A stretch of DNA of 64,000 bases from NCBI RefSeq assembly GCF_000236035.1, contig NZ_JH393258.1, positions 896,830 through 960,829 of the forward strand, written 5' to 3'. Of this stretch, positions 27,041 through 35,197 are shown piece by piece. The notes beneath the pieces are model-generated. The model saw nothing but the letters and a program-made list of their open reading frames with translations. It ran no database searches and had not been told where the DNA came from. The stretch is from Vreelandella boliviensis LC1. GTDB taxonomy: Bacteria; Pseudomonadota; Gammaproteobacteria; Pseudomonadales; Halomonadaceae. A program made the translations under genes and the position numbers. Position 1 is the stretch's first letter. Each line of letters starts with the position of its first letter.

Positions 27041-27566
27041 TAATATGCATAACCTGCCATACCGCTCTAAAGCGTATTTTTTCGCTTAAAAGCGTTTCAT
27101 CTTGATCAAAGGGATAAAGCACCCATAAAGGGCCATATTCTCGAATTGGGATCGCCTCACCATTCTTTTCCATGGCTAAGATGACATCGTGATCATTAAA
27201 ATCAGTGACCGGAATTTCCGCTTCGTAGCCGTTCAGCGCGGATACGTGAACTGCATCACTTTCTGGGCTTAATAGCGCCAGCAAATCACGCATTAAAGGG
27301 CCACTATAGTGGCTATTGCCCTCTGTCCAAGGCGTACGGGTCTCAAACTCATGCTGTGGTAAAGACGCTAACATGGCACGGTCAAACTGGGCTTCATTCC
27401 CAACGTTCGAATGGTCAATGTTACCGCTCACGGTCAAGATAACGGGCCCGTTAGGCACGTTTAAGTCGTCGGCTGATTCAGCAAGCCCCGCTAGGGGAGT
27501 ACTGAACATCAGCACGATCCACCCCATTAACAACGCTTTCACAGTAAACACCTCACGCAAGATCAC
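27030..27566 (-). CDS. Periplasmic molybdopterin-oxidoreductase-fold protein
   Basis: 178-residue secreted protein with a signal peptide ending near PLAGLAESADD. The mature part (GPVILTVSGNID, FDRAMLASLPQHEFETRTPWTEG, YSGPLMRDLLALL, YGPLWVLYPFDQD) resembles the small sulfite-oxidase/molybdopterin-binding fold family often found before membrane sensor kinases. The molybdopterin-coordinating Cys expected in true enzymes is not seen; the mature part has no cysteine. It is thus better viewed as a periplasmic sensing partner of the following kinase (inference). First gene of the four-gene operon ending at 22200. Confidence 0.68.
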   Translation of the reverse strand: MILREVFTVKALLMGWIVLMFSTPLAGLAESADDLNVPNGPVILTVSGNIDHSNVGNEAQFDRAMLASLPQHEFETRTPWTEGNSHYSGPLMRDLLALLSPESDAVHVSALNGYEAEIPVTDFNDHDVILAMEKNGEAIPIREYGPLWVLYPFDQDETLLSEKIRFRAVWQVMHINVL

Positions 27567-27595
27567 TCTCTGGCTTTACCAGCCAGGAGCAATAA

Positions 27596-27628
27596 AAGAA
27601 GATAGCGTAAAGACTACGCTATCTTCTT
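27596..27628 (-). terminator. Strong inverted repeat, terminator of the DUF2189 gene
   Basis: Perfect 14-bp arms, AAGAAGATAGCGTA (27596-27609) and TACGCTATCTTCTT (27615-27628), with a 5-nt loop. Flanking A/T runs on the minus strand suit a terminator for the gene ending at 27704, placed just upstream of the sensor operon. Confidence 0.75.
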
Positions 27629-27703
27629 GAAAAGGTCAGGGTAAATACTGTTTTTCGTCGCTATTCTTAGCAACCAGAGCGTTATTAAGTGTTTACTGTT
27701 GAG

Positions 27704-28522
27704 TTACGATTTAATTTTCTCAAACGGTTCAATGCGCACTAAATCCTCATAGGCGTGCCAGCTAGCGTGGCCTAATACGGGCAAGATCAACGCCAAACCA
27801 ATGTAGAACGTCATCACACCCACCAACACACATAGGGTAAGAATTATCGCCCACAACAGCATCACGCGAAAATTACGCGCGACACAGCGCACGCTGGCTT
27901 CAATACCTTCCATAAAGGTTAAGTCTTGATCCATCAGCGTGGGGATGGCTACAACGCTGATAGCAAAGGCGCCAAAGGCAAGAATACCGCCCGCCACCGT
28001 GCCGACTGCCAGCATACCCAGGCCTTCGGAGGTAGTCAGCAACGCGGTATAGAGCGAAGCGGGGCTGGGTACTTCAAAACCAAAAAATAGCGCAAACAGC
28101 AGCGTGGCCAAACGAATCCAAGCGAGGAAGAAGATCATCATCATGACGCCCATCATCGCCAACTGACCAGCATGGGGTTTCCAGCTGCCGAACGCATCAC
28201 CTAGGTTAGGCACTTGGCCGCGCTCCAAGGCTCGACTGATACCATAAGAGCCAACCGCCACCAGCGGGCCAATAAACATAAAGCCTGCAATCATGGGCAG
28301 TAGCCAGTACCAATACCCCATTGTGAAAGCGCCTAGGGTAATAGCGATACTAAGACCCACCCAAAACATGCCATAAGAGAGGCTCACTACGGTCGCACGG
28401 CGAAAATCTTCAACACCTGCAGCCAACCACGCCCTGGGTCGATCCAACCCTACCTTATTGATACTAATTTTGACGCTGGGCTGATCCGAATGGTGGTTTG
28501 TTTTTGTTGTAGCCGCATTCAT
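27704..28522 (-). CDS. DUF2189-family integral membrane protein
   Basis: 272-residue membrane protein with about six TM segments after a ~45-residue cytoplasmic N-terminus. Family features: RPRAWLAAGVEDFRRA, MIAGFMFIGPLVAVGSYGISRALERGQ, and TLMDQDLTFMEGIEASVRCV. Function is unknown. It stands alone, with a terminator behind it. Confidence 0.8.
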   Translation of the reverse strand: MNAATTKTNHHSDQPSVKISINKVGLDRPRAWLAAGVEDFRRATVVSLSYGMFWVGLSIAITLGAFTMGYWYWLLPMIAGFMFIGPLVAVGSYGISRALERGQVPNLGDAFGSWKPHAGQLAMMGVMMMIFFLAWIRLATLLFALFFGFEVPSPASLYTALLTTSEGLGMLAVGTVAGGILAFGAFAISVVAIPTLMDQDLTFMEGIEASVRCVARNFRVMLLWAIILTLCVLVGVMTFYIGLALILPVLGHASWHAYEDLVRIEPFEKIKS

Positions 28523-28788
28523 GGCATCACTCCTGTTGTTCCTGATATAGATCCTGGATTCAGGATTTACCTCTACCGCACCAACGCTCGTTACCCGCTG
28601 ATGGTATTAATGCCAATTTAATGGCTTAACGTTATTTGTTAATACCCTCTTAATGTAGCTGACCAATGGTCTTTGAGGGTGGCACTTTGAGATACGCGTA
28701 CAAAAAATCCACGAAACAGCTGCAAAGCGCCAATTAAATTGCTGCGTTAGCAAAAGCAAATGTAGTGAAATTGATGTACCAACCATAA
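28523..28788. other. Intergenic region upstream of the DUF2189 gene
   Basis: About 265 bp holding the 5' region of the DUF2189 gene. A short repeat (ATCCTGGATTCAGGATTT, 28550-28567) forms an imperfect palindrome near the start codon. No gene or clear promoter was recognised in the rest. Confidence 0.5.
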
Positions 28789-28819
28789 AAAAACTCCGAG
28801 CTAGCTGCCCGGAGTTTTT
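28789..28819 (-). terminator. Rho-independent terminator after the USP gene
   Basis: AAAAACTCCG (28789-28798) and CGGAGTTTTT (28810-28819) form a stem-loop with T-run in the minus direction; it ends the TAXI-TRAP-USP operon. Confidence 0.88.
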
Positions 28820-28846
28820 GGTTTTCCTTACGTGACTCTCTGTAAG

Positions 28847-29275
28847 CTAGCGCACAATCATTACCGACATTTTGGCATGGTGAACTACGTGTTCTGCATT
28901 GGGGCCTAGCACATAATCGACAAACTTACGCTTATTGTGTGAGGCCATCACGATCAGATCCACATCCAGTTTCTTACCGGCCTTGATAATTGCCTCCCAC
29001 GGCGAACCATCCACAATGACGCTTTGCGCCTGGATGTCATCAGGTACATTCGTTTTGATGAAGTCGTGAAGCGCATCGGAGATCGCCGCATGCGCTTTTT
29101 TGGCGAAGTCCTTGGGGAAATAGGAACCCACCATGGGCATGCGATAGTCCGGTAGTACAGTCACCACATGTAGCGAGGCGCCGAAAGTGCGACATAGCGT
29201 CAGGGCCGTCGGTAGCGCCTTCGTCCAGGAAGATTCCTCGTTCAGATCTACCGGCAACATGATCTTGCTGTACAT
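28847..29275 (-). CDS. Universal stress protein (TeaD-like position)
   Basis: 142-residue UspA-fold protein. N-terminal MYSKIMLPVDLNE, ATP-loop pattern VMASHNKRKFVDYVLGPNAEHVVHHAKMSVMIVR (G-x9-G region), typical single USP domain. The ATG at 29275 has AAGGAG 7 bp upstream; an in-frame ATG at 29290 overlaps the transporter stop and carries that site inside it. It is coupled to the TRAP permease gene. In Halomonas the ectoine TRAP system TeaABC carries such a USP, TeaD, as a regulator; the same role is inferred here. Confidence 0.88.
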   Translation of the reverse strand: MYSKIMLPVDLNEESSWTKALPTALTLCRTFGASLHVVTVLPDYRMPMVGSYFPKDFAKKAHAAISDALHDFIKTNVPDDIQAQSVIVDGSPWEAIIKAGKKLDVDLIVMASHNKRKFVDYVLGPNAEHVVHHAKMSVMIVR

Positions 29276-29286
29276 GGCATTCTCCT

Positions 29287-31881
29287 TCATGCGGTTGCGG
29301 TAGCTGACGTGTTATCACGGCGTCGGCGCTGCATCAATACAATCAACCCAAAGACTAAGAAGGCAGGAATCCACATTAGCTCTTTAGTCCAGCGGTCAAC
29401 GGGGGCCAGTACCTCAATGATTTCTTGATCAAAGTCGAAACCGAGATCTGCCGCTTGGCTGCCGTAAGCCACCATATCAACAGTCATCCTGCCATCCTCA
29501 ATAAAAAGCTCCATGCCCAGATTATCGAGCCGCTCCTGCCCCGTTTCACCTTCCGGCACCGGTAGGGTCATGTAGGTGGTCATAGGATCACCATAGTCAT
29601 CGAGACCGGCAATCTGTAAACGCAGGGTAGAGTCTTCATCGACACTGCCCAAAGCTTCGACGAATTGAGCGGGTGGTATAGATTGGTAAGGATCATGGAT
29701 CATGTCCATCCAGAAACCAGGCCGGAACAGCGTGAACGCAATTAGCAATAACAGGATAGACTCATACCAACGGTTGCGCGTAATCATGAAGCCCTGGGTC
29801 GCCGCGGCGAAAATCAGCATGGCAATGGTCGATACCACAAAGATCAGTATTCCCTGAAGGAAGGTCACATTGATAAGCAGCAGGTCGGTATTAAAGATAA
29901 ACAGAAACGGTAGCGCCGCGGTGCGAAGGCTGTAATAGAACGCCTGGAAGCCGGTTCGAATGGGATCGCCACCCGATACTGCCGCCGCCGCAAAGGATGC
30001 CAGCCCCACCGGTGGTGTAACGTCGGCCATGATGCCGAAGTAGAACACGAACAGATGTACCGCAATCAATGGCACCAGCAGGCCATTCTCTGCCCCCAGC
30101 TGCACGACGACCGGTGCCAACAACGCTGATACGACGATATAGTTGGCCGTTGTGGGCAAGCCCATGCCGAGAATTAAGCTGAGCACTGCGGTAAGCAGCA
30201 AGATCAGCATCAAGTTACCCATGGCAAGTATTTCCACCACCTCAGCCAGTACCAGACCCACCCCGGTCTGCGATACGGCACCGACAATGATACCGGCAGT
30301 GGCCGTGGCAATGCCGATGCCGATCATGTTGCGGGCACCAGTCACCAGGCCGTTCCACAGATCCATGACCCCTTCACGCAGATCCGCACGCATATCGCTG
30401 CGCCCCCTAAAGATCGAAGTAACGGGGCGCTGGGTAAGAATGATGAAGACCATGAAAATAGTGGCCCAGAAAGCCGATAACCCCGGCGACAAACGTTCCA
30501 CCATCAAACACCAGACCAGCACAATGACCGGTAAGATGTACTGCAAGCCTACCAGCACCGTCGGCTTGGTCTGCGGCAGTGAAAAGATCGGTTGGTTAGG
30601 ATCATCAAGCTCGAGTTCGGGGTAACCTGCCGCCAGTTTGAGCAGGGCGATATAAATGACCGTAAGCCCAACGGCTACCACCCAGGGTGTCGCATCGCCC
30701 AACACAGGCTTGAGCCAGCCAAGGCCGTAATAAACAGCCAAGGCGGTGATCATCATTAGTAGCAAACCACCGAGAAAACCGATCACTTTATTGACCAGCG
30801 GCTTAGGTGGGTTACTGCTTTGCAGCCCCTGCATATTAGCCTTTAAGGCCTCAAGGTGAACGATGTAGACCAGCGCAATATAGGAGATCAGTGCGGGCAG
30901 GAAAGCATGCTTAATCACTTCGACATAAGAGATGCCCACATACTCAACCATCAAAAAAGCGGCAGCCCCCATCACCGGAGGCATAATCTGTCCATTGACC
31001 GATGATGCCACTTCGACAGCACCTGCCTTTTCTGCGGAAAACCCAACACGTTTCATCATCGGCACGGTAAAGGTACCGGTTGTCACCACATTGGCAATCG
31101 AAGAGCCAGAAATCAGACCGGTCATGGCCGACGCCACCACGGCGGCTTTCGCAGGCCCACCGCGATAGTGACCCAGTAGCGAGAAAGCTACCTTAATAAA
31201 GTAGTTGCCAGCGCCAGCCTTATCGAGCAAGGCACCGAACAGCACAAACAGGAACACGAAGCTGGTTGAGACCCCCAGAGCGATACCGAAGACCCCCTGA
31301 GTCGTCAACCACTGGTGATTAATCAAGCCGAAGAGACTCACCCCACCATGGGAAAGAATACCCGGCATCCAAGGGCCAGCCAGGCTGTAGAGAAGAAAAA
31401 CAGACGCCACAATCATTAGCGGTGGGCCAAGTGCTCGACGCGTCGCCTCAAGCAGCAGCAGTATACCGGCGATGCCAATGATGACGTCCTGCAGTATCGG
31501 TGCGCCGGGGCGCTGGGATAACTGCTCGTAAAACATAAACATGTATGCGCCACAAAAGGCTGCCGCTGCAGCAAGCACCCAATCCTGAATCGGAATGCGG
31601 TCGCGGGGCGAGCGCTTGAGTGCCGGATAGGCCATATACGCCAGAAACAGCGCAAAAGCTAAGTGAATAGAGCGGGCTTCAGTGGCACTAAACACGCCAA
31701 ACCCAAGAATGAAGGGCACTGGGGAGGCGATCCACAATTGAAAAAGAGACCACACTGCTGCAATGCTGACCAAGAGCTTCCCGGGCATGCCGGCGGGTTT
31801 TCGGGCCCCCGTGTCGCTGGAGGCGACCATATCCTCCAAGTCTACTCCGGCTCCCGAAGGCCTGTTCTTATCTTCTGTCAT
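29287..31881 (-). CDS. TAXI-type TRAP transporter, fused 4TM/12TM permease (DctQM-like)
   Basis: 864-residue fused permease. The first ~190 residues hold the small-subunit-like helices, followed by the large DctM-like part (MTGLISGSSIANVVTTGTFTVPMMKRVGF, GQIMPPVMGAAAFLMVEY, LGMGLPTTANYIVVSALLAP, ADVTPPVGLASFAAAAVSGGDP), then a C-terminal DUF3394-type extension with two helices and a hydrophilic domain (about 700-864). Fused permeases of this kind pair with TAXI receptors, here the gene at 32019. Substrate is unknown; glutamate, other organic acids or compatible solutes are possible. Confidence 0.92.
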   Translation of the reverse strand: MTEDKNRPSGAGVDLEDMVASSDTGARKPAGMPGKLLVSIAAVWSLFQLWIASPVPFILGFGVFSATEARSIHLAFALFLAYMAYPALKRSPRDRIPIQDWVLAAAAAFCGAYMFMFYEQLSQRPGAPILQDVIIGIAGILLLLEATRRALGPPLMIVASVFLLYSLAGPWMPGILSHGGVSLFGLINHQWLTTQGVFGIALGVSTSFVFLFVLFGALLDKAGAGNYFIKVAFSLLGHYRGGPAKAAVVASAMTGLISGSSIANVVTTGTFTVPMMKRVGFSAEKAGAVEVASSVNGQIMPPVMGAAAFLMVEYVGISYVEVIKHAFLPALISYIALVYIVHLEALKANMQGLQSSNPPKPLVNKVIGFLGGLLLMMITALAVYYGLGWLKPVLGDATPWVVAVGLTVIYIALLKLAAGYPELELDDPNQPIFSLPQTKPTVLVGLQYILPVIVLVWCLMVERLSPGLSAFWATIFMVFIILTQRPVTSIFRGRSDMRADLREGVMDLWNGLVTGARNMIGIGIATATAGIIVGAVSQTGVGLVLAEVVEILAMGNLMLILLLTAVLSLILGMGLPTTANYIVVSALLAPVVVQLGAENGLLVPLIAVHLFVFYFGIMADVTPPVGLASFAAAAVSGGDPIRTGFQAFYYSLRTAALPFLFIFNTDLLLINVTFLQGILIFVVSTIAMLIFAAATQGFMITRNRWYESILLLLIAFTLFRPGFWMDMIHDPYQSIPPAQFVEALGSVDEDSTLRLQIAGLDDYGDPMTTYMTLPVPEGETGQERLDNLGMELFIEDGRMTVDMVAYGSQAADLGFDFDQEIIEVLAPVDRWTKELMWIPAFLVFGLIVLMQRRRRDNTSATATA

Positions 31882-31952
31882 ATGCCTGCCCTGCTCCGAG
31901 TCGATTGACGCATCATTGCCATATCGAAATGCCCTATTAACAGTCTAAACCA

Positions 31953-31985
31953 AAATGCGCGGCACCCTGGGGTAACCGCGCATTT
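31953..31985 (-). terminator. Intra-operon attenuating hairpin between TAXI receptor and permease
   Basis: AAATGCGCGG (31953-31962) and CCGCGCATTT (31976-31985), perfect 10-bp stem with 13-nt loop. Its position after the receptor gene fits the common need for more receptor than permease. Confidence 0.75.
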
Positions 31986-32018
31986 CTTACCAAGGTAGCA
32001 ATACCTCAGGCTGCTGGA

Positions 32019-33005
32019 TTACTCAATCCAGCCTTGTTCACGGTAGTAACGCGCTGCTCCATCATGCAACGGCGCGGAAAGCCCTTGAGTCACCATCTCT
32101 TGCGGATCGAGATTCTCGAAGGCCGGGTGCAGACGTTTGAAACGATCAAAATTGTCAAAGACTGCTTTGACGGTCTGGTAGATAACGTCTTCGTCAGCTT
32201 CGGCGGTGGTTACAAAGGTCGCCGCCACCCCGAAGGTTTCGACATCTTCGTCATTGCCGCGATAAAGGCCACCCGGAATTACCGATGCGGAATAGTAAGG
32301 GTATTCATCGACGATGCCCTGAATGTCCTCGTCATTGAGAGGAATTAGATTGGCATCCACAGTGGTGGTAGCTTCCTGAATAGAACCATTCGGGTGCCCA
32401 ACCACATACACCATGGCATCGATATTATTATCAGCGAGTGCGGCAGCCTGTTCGGCAGCATCAAGCTGAGATGCCAAGGAGAAGGTATCCCTTGTCCAGC
32501 CTTTTGCATCCATCACTACTTCCATGGTATTTCGCTGGCCCGAGCCTGGATTACCAATATTGACGCGCTTGCCTTCCAAATCATCAAGAGTCTCGATGCC
32601 AGAATCAGCACGCGCCAGCAGGGTCAAAGGCTCACCGTGAACGCGGAACACCGCCCGTAGGTCTTCGTAGGCGTCACCTTCGAAATTCCCAGTGCCATTG
32701 TAGGCCTGATACTGCACATCGGATTGCGCGACACCCATGTCCAACTCGCCGGACTTGATGCCATTAATATTGGCGACGGAACCGCCAGTGGAAGGTGCAT
32801 TACACTTGATATTGGAGTCTTCCAAACGATTTACCAGGCGACAAATCGACTGACCGACCACGTAATACACACCTGTTTGGCCACCGGTGCCGATAGTGAT
32901 GAATTGCTCGTCATCCTGGGCCATTGCCGGTGAGGCAAAGGCAGCGGCGGCAAGTAGCGCACCGGAGAAGGCAGTAGTGGAAAATACATGGCGTTTCATG
33001 AACAC
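32019..33005 (-). CDS. TAXI-family TRAP solute receptor
   Basis: 328-residue periplasmic receptor. A signal peptide ends near ASPAMAQDDEQ. TAXI features: ITIGTGGQTGVYYVVGQSIC, SNIKCNAPSTGGSVANINGIKSGELDMGVAQSD and RVNIGNPGSGQRNTMEVVMDA. First gene of a receptor-permease-USP operon on the minus strand. The upstream region carries tandem AAGAC repeats. Confidence 0.92.
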   Translation of the reverse strand: MFMKRHVFSTTAFSGALLAAAAFASPAMAQDDEQFITIGTGGQTGVYYVVGQSICRLVNRLEDSNIKCNAPSTGGSVANINGIKSGELDMGVAQSDVQYQAYNGTGNFEGDAYEDLRAVFRVHGEPLTLLARADSGIETLDDLEGKRVNIGNPGSGQRNTMEVVMDAKGWTRDTFSLASQLDAAEQAAALADNNIDAMVYVVGHPNGSIQEATTTVDANLIPLNDEDIQGIVDEYPYYSASVIPGGLYRGNDEDVETFGVAATFVTTAEADEDVIYQTVKAVFDNFDRFKRLHPAFENLDPQEMVTQGLSAPLHDGAARYYREQGWIE

Positions 33006-33362
33006 ACCTCTTTATATTGATGTTATGAGCGTATTGGATATTGCAAGCATCGTGCGCTTTGGTCTCACCTGATGAACCGTTCCCCCAGGTGGCCTTGCTC
33101 CAAAACGCTTTGTAAGACAGCCTATTTTCAAGACGGTCTTTTCTAAGACTAGTCTATTTTTAAGACAATCTGTTTTAAGACAAACCGTTACAGGCATCCC
33201 TTTGACTACCTGATATCACTACTTTAGCGAAAAAAAGCTAATTAGCGAAATGTAATGCGCGAAAAAAGCGCTTCGCTGACGTCTAATACTCAGTGTAGCG
33301 GCCTTCATCGTTTAGGGAGCGTTAATTACTATGCCGCCTTTGCATGGGCTAAGTGACGTCCA
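33006..33362. other. Intergenic region between two TRAP operons
   Basis: About 357 bp. It carries the TAXI operon leader, the degenerate AAGAC tandem repeat (33114-33191) and a possible hairpin GCGCGAAAAAAGCGC at about 33257-33272. No coding signal is convincing; the small minus-strand frame at 33012-33197 simply translates the repeats. Confidence 0.6.
33114..33191. repeat. Five degenerate tandem repeats (AAGAC motif) upstream of the TAXI transporter
   Basis: AAGAC begins at 33114, 33130, 33145, 33162 and 33177 (spacings 16, 15, 17, 15), most followed by a CTnTTTT-like stretch; approximate consensus AAGACnnnCTATTTT. Near-constant spacing of about 1.5 helical turns suggests either repeat expansion or an array of binding sites. 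Confidence 0.75.
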
Positions 33363-34667
33363 TCAGACGTTATAGCCCAACACGCTGGGCAGCCACAGCG
33401 CAATGGCCGGAAATATGGCCACCAACGCCAGGGCGCAGCCCATTGCGATGACAAACAGCAGCGCCCAACCAATGGTGTGTTCCAAACGAATTTTGGCCAC
33501 TTCGGTGGTCACCATCAAATTGACCGCCACCGGCGGGGTAAACTGGCCAATAGCAATGTTCATTGCCAATAGAATCCCAAACCAGACCGGGTTCCATTCA
33601 AAGTGCTGCATTACGGGGATCAAAATCGGCATCATGATCAAATAAATCGAGATCGCATCCAATAGCATTCCTGCAACCAGCACTGCCAGCATCACCAGGA
33701 TTAGTAGCAACACGCCGTTATCGGTCAGGCTAATGATCCACTCCGCTAAATGACGGAAGGTTCCCAGCATGGTCCCCGCCCAGGCAAAAATACCCGCCAG
33801 GGCGATAATCAGCATGACCACCCCCGAGATAATTGCCGCCTCACCCAATAGTTCCCATAAATCGCGTAGCGACAGCTCGCGGGTTAAAAACAAACCGACT
33901 ACTGCCCCATAAGCCACCGCCACCACGGCAGCTTCAGTGGGGGTAAACAGGCCCGAACGCAAACCGCCCAAGATCAGCACAGGGGCAAATAGCGCAGGTA
34001 TCGCCTGCTTGAAGGTGGTGCGTACACTTAGCCGTTCAGCGCCCTCTACCGGCGTGCCGCCCTCCCAACCGTAGCGTTTGGAAACCATCATAGCGGGCAC
34101 CAGTAGCGCCAGCCCCGCCAAAATGCCGGGAAATAAACCTGCCGCGAAAAGTGCGCGTAAATCGACACCCGGCACCACAATAGAGTAAAGAATCAGCGCC
34201 ACTGAAGGGGGAATGAGAATAGCGGTAGACGCCGATGCGGCAATCAGCGTGGCGGAAAACGGCTTGGGATAGCCCGCTTTGGTCATACTTGGCAGCATTA
34301 CCATCGCAACAGCTGCCGCATCAGCAGGGCCCGAACCACTCATACCGCCCATAATCATGCACACCAACACGGCTACCAGTGCTAAGCCACCGTGGCGCGG
34401 GCCAATCAAGGCCTGGGCAAAACGCACCAAGCGTAGCGCCACACCAGAGCGCTCAAAAATAAGCCCGGTTAAGATAAACAGCGGAATCGCAATCAGGGGG
34501 TACTTAGCGATGCTGTTATAGGTGTTGGTGCCCATCGTCGCGAGCATATCCGGCGACAGCCCAATCACAATGCCCACCGCCCCGGAAAGCGCTAGCGAAA
34601 ACGCTACCGGCACCCCCGCTATCAGCAGCCCCGCAAACGCCAGAATCATCCACACATCAGGGCTCAT
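33363..34667 (-). CDS. dctM: TRAP transporter large permease, DctM-like
   Basis: 434-residue, ~12-TM large permease of a classical TRAP transporter. Features: FILTGLIFERSGVALRLVRFA, MGGMSGSGPADAAAVAMVMLPSM, ASASTAILIPPSVALILYS and FGILLAMNIAIGQFTPPVAVNLMVT. It overlaps dctQ by 11 bp. Substrate unknown, in practice an organic acid. Confidence 0.93.
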   Translation of the reverse strand: MSPDVWMILAFAGLLIAGVPVAFSLALSGAVGIVIGLSPDMLATMGTNTYNSIAKYPLIAIPLFILTGLIFERSGVALRLVRFAQALIGPRHGGLALVAVLVCMIMGGMSGSGPADAAAVAMVMLPSMTKAGYPKPFSATLIAASASTAILIPPSVALILYSIVVPGVDLRALFAAGLFPGILAGLALLVPAMMVSKRYGWEGGTPVEGAERLSVRTTFKQAIPALFAPVLILGGLRSGLFTPTEAAVVAVAYGAVVGLFLTRELSLRDLWELLGEAAIISGVVMLIIALAGIFAWAGTMLGTFRHLAEWIISLTDNGVLLLILVMLAVLVAGMLLDAISIYLIMMPILIPVMQHFEWNPVWFGILLAMNIAIGQFTPPVAVNLMVTTEVAKIRLEHTIGWALLFVIAMGCALALVAIFPAIALWLPSVLGYNV

Positions 34668-35136
34668 CGGTGAGCCTCCCCGTTAAACGGTCAGCGGTTT
34701 GCTGAAACAAGCGCCATAGCATGGCCGCTGAAAGCACGGGTAACCAGACTAAATACCACCATTGGGGCAGGCCAAGCCCTGGTGACAGCGACTCCCACTG
34801 AAACTCTTGCCAGGCTAACTTGCCGCCGTACCAAGTGATCAAGCCCAGCACAATGGCACAGCACAGCGCTTGAAAAAGGATCAGTATGCGGCGGTACTTG
34901 GGCGGTAATGCCCGTTCCAGAAAGCCAATACGAATATGGCGGTTACGCCGCAGCGCCACCGAGGCACCCGCAAAGGTCAGCACTACCAACAAAAACACAG
35001 AAAACTCTTCGGTAAATGAAAAAGAGCCGCCGGTTAAGTAGCGCGTAATAACATTGCCTAAACTAATCAATGAAATAACGATTAACGCCAGCGCGCCCAG
35101 CCAGCGCTCAGGGCGCGCATCAGGAAAGCCTTTCAT
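34657..35136 (-). CDS. dctQ: TRAP transporter small permease, DctQ-like
   Basis: 159-residue four-TM subunit with the family pattern SFSFTEEFSVFLLVVLTFAGASVALRRNRHIRI and a final helix near YLVWLPVLSAAMLWRLFQQ. It lies between dctP and dctM; the hairpin in the dctP-dctQ gap probably lowers its expression relative to the receptor. Confidence 0.9.
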   Translation of the reverse strand: MKGFPDARPERWLGALALIVISLISLGNVITRYLTGGSFSFTEEFSVFLLVVLTFAGASVALRRNRHIRIGFLERALPPKYRRILILFQALCCAIVLGLITWYGGKLAWQEFQWESLSPGLGLPQWWYLVWLPVLSAAMLWRLFQQTADRLTGRLTDEP

Positions 35137-35150
35137 GGCAGCCTCACAGC

Positions 35151-35182
35151 AAAAAACCCCCAGCCTTAAGGGCCGGGAGTTT
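35151..35182 (-). terminator. Attenuating terminator between dctP and dctQ
   Basis: On the minus strand, an imperfect stem (ACTCCCGGCC / GGCTGGGGGT) followed by a T6 run (complement of 35151-35156). Confidence 0.75.
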
Positions 35183-35197
35183 GAACATCAAAGGTAA

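Noticed and set aside
33114..33191. AAGAC repeats as a CRISPR array
   Set aside because: Units are 15-17 bp without separate spacers and no cas gene is present.
33012..33197. Small minus-strand frame with repeated CLK-like residues
   Set aside because: It only translates the AAGAC DNA repeats, has no SD and no family features.
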